DNA of 6,854 bases, from positions 1 to 6,854 of the forward strand of contig CAMLKQ010000121.1 in the NCBI GenBank assembly GCA_946480585.1. Direction: 5' to 3'. The position numbers and the translations under genes were made by a program. The DNA is from an uncultured Kangiella sp. Its GTDB lineage: Bacteria; Pseudomonadota; Gammaproteobacteria; Enterobacterales; DSM-103792. A model generated the notes under the pieces. That model made no database searches, had not been told where the DNA came from, and worked only from the letters and a program-made list of their open reading frames with translations. This document shows, piece by piece, positions 6,231 through 6,854 of the stretch; the stretch's first letter is position 1; each line of letters opens with the position of its first letter.

Positions 6231-6854
6231 CGGTGCTTACAACGTGCCGGAAATGCGCCGGATCCGACGCATACATTTCATTGGTATCGGCGGCGCCGGC
6301 ATGGGCGGCATTGCTGAAGTGTTGTTGAACCAGGGCTATCAGGTGTCGGGTTCCGACATGGCCGACAACAGCGTGACCCAGCGCTTGAAAGCGCTCGGTG
6401 CGACGGTATTCCGTGGCCACGTCGACAGCAATGTGACTGGCTCCGATGTCGTGGTGGTGTCGACCGCGATCAAGCCGGACAACGAAGAGCTGGTTGCTGC
6501 ACGCGCACACCGGATCCCGGTGGTGCCGCGTGCCGAAATGCTGGCGGAGCTGATGCGCTTCCGGCACGGCATCGCGGTGGCGGGCACGCATGGCAAAACC
6601 ACGACCACCAGCCTGACCGCCTCGGTGTTGGCCGAAGGCAATCTGGATCCGACCTTTGTCATCGGTGGCTTGCTGAATAGCGCCGGCACCAATGCCCGGC
6701 TCGGCAGCAGCCGCTATCTGGTCGCGGAAGCAGATGAAAGCGATGCCTCGTTCCTGCATCTGCAGCCGATGGTGTCGGTCGTCACCAATATCGATGCCGA
6801 CCACATGGACACCTACAAAGGGGATTTCGAAGAACTGAAAAATGTCTTCGTCGA
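6223..6854 (+). CDS. murC: MurC, UDP-MurNAc:L-alanine ligase (3' end outside window)
   Basis: First of the stem-peptide ligases: it uses ATP to join L-alanine to UDP-MurNAc in the cytoplasm. The window holds 210 complete codons of a protein that is 491 residues in E. coli, so the C-terminal ligase domain and part of the ATPase domain are missing. Visible: [20 protein letters not shown] with the UDP-binding glycine loop GIGGAGMGG (21-29), SGSD (42-45), [14 protein letters not shown] (103-116), P-loop GTHGKTTTT (121-129), [16 protein letters not shown] (168-183) and [16 protein letters not shown] (188-203). These stretches match E. coli MurC almost word for word. The N-terminus is about five residues shorter than in E. 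coli before PEMRR. The start ATG lies within murG, giving an 8-base overlap, and has its own ribosome site. The frame is still open at the window edge, which cuts it two bases into a codon. Confidence 0.97.
   Translation, partial: MANGAYNVPEMRRIRRIHFIGIGGAGMGGIAEVLLNQGYQVSGSDMADNSVTQRLKALGATVFRGHVDSNVTGSDVVVVSTAIKPDNEELVAARAHRIPVVPRAEMLAELMRFRHGIAVAGTHGKTTTTSLTASVLAEGNLDPTFVIGGLLNSAGTNARLGSSRYLVAEADESDASFLHLQPMVSVVTNIDADHMDTYKGDFEELKNVFV

Noticed and set aside
1..6854. Mobile element, CRISPR array, tRNA or other accessory system
   Set aside because: The whole window is accounted for by contiguous core cell-wall genes with uniform composition. No direct repeats, transposase motifs or non-coding stretch beyond 12 bases were seen.

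Overview
The window is a fully coding, single-strand (+) segment of a dcw (division and cell wall) cluster from a Gram-negative bacterium, most likely a gammaproteobacterium. The order murE (3' tip), murF, mraY, murD, ftsW, murG, murC (5' part) is the order found in Escherichia coli and its relatives. The proteins also align closely, from memory, with the E. coli ones: MraY has the same length (360 residues) and its catalytic aspartates sit at identical numbers. Base composition is GC-rich (roughly 60% by eye) with strong codon bias, so a source outside the Enterobacterales is likely. I cannot name the genus.

Layout: murE tail 1-39; murF 36-1424; mraY 1424-2506; murD 2519-3859; ftsW 3856-5124; murG 5121-6230; murC 6223 to the window edge. 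The only untranslated gap is 12 bases, between mraY and murD. All other neighbours overlap by 1 to 8 bases, and each start has a Shine-Dalgarno-like sequence inside the upstream gene. No room is left for promoters, terminators, RNA genes or mobile elements in the gaps, and I saw no convincing one inside genes. The window is best read as the interior of one long transcript with translational coupling.

The genes together make lipid II and polymerise it. MurC, MurD, MurE and MurF are paralogous ATP-dependent ligases that build UDP-MurNAc-pentapeptide in the cytoplasm. MraY moves phospho-MurNAc-pentapeptide to undecaprenyl phosphate (lipid I), and MurG adds GlcNAc (lipid II). FtsW is the SEDS glycosyltransferase that polymerises lipid II at the septum with its class B PBP partner.

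I found no new system here. The observations worth a second look are modest: complete absence of TTA and CTA leucine codons (and only four TCA) over about 2,270 codons, which explains a set of long antisense open frames; a few residue changes in normally conserved FtsW and MurG motifs; and start-codon choices at murF and ftsW.
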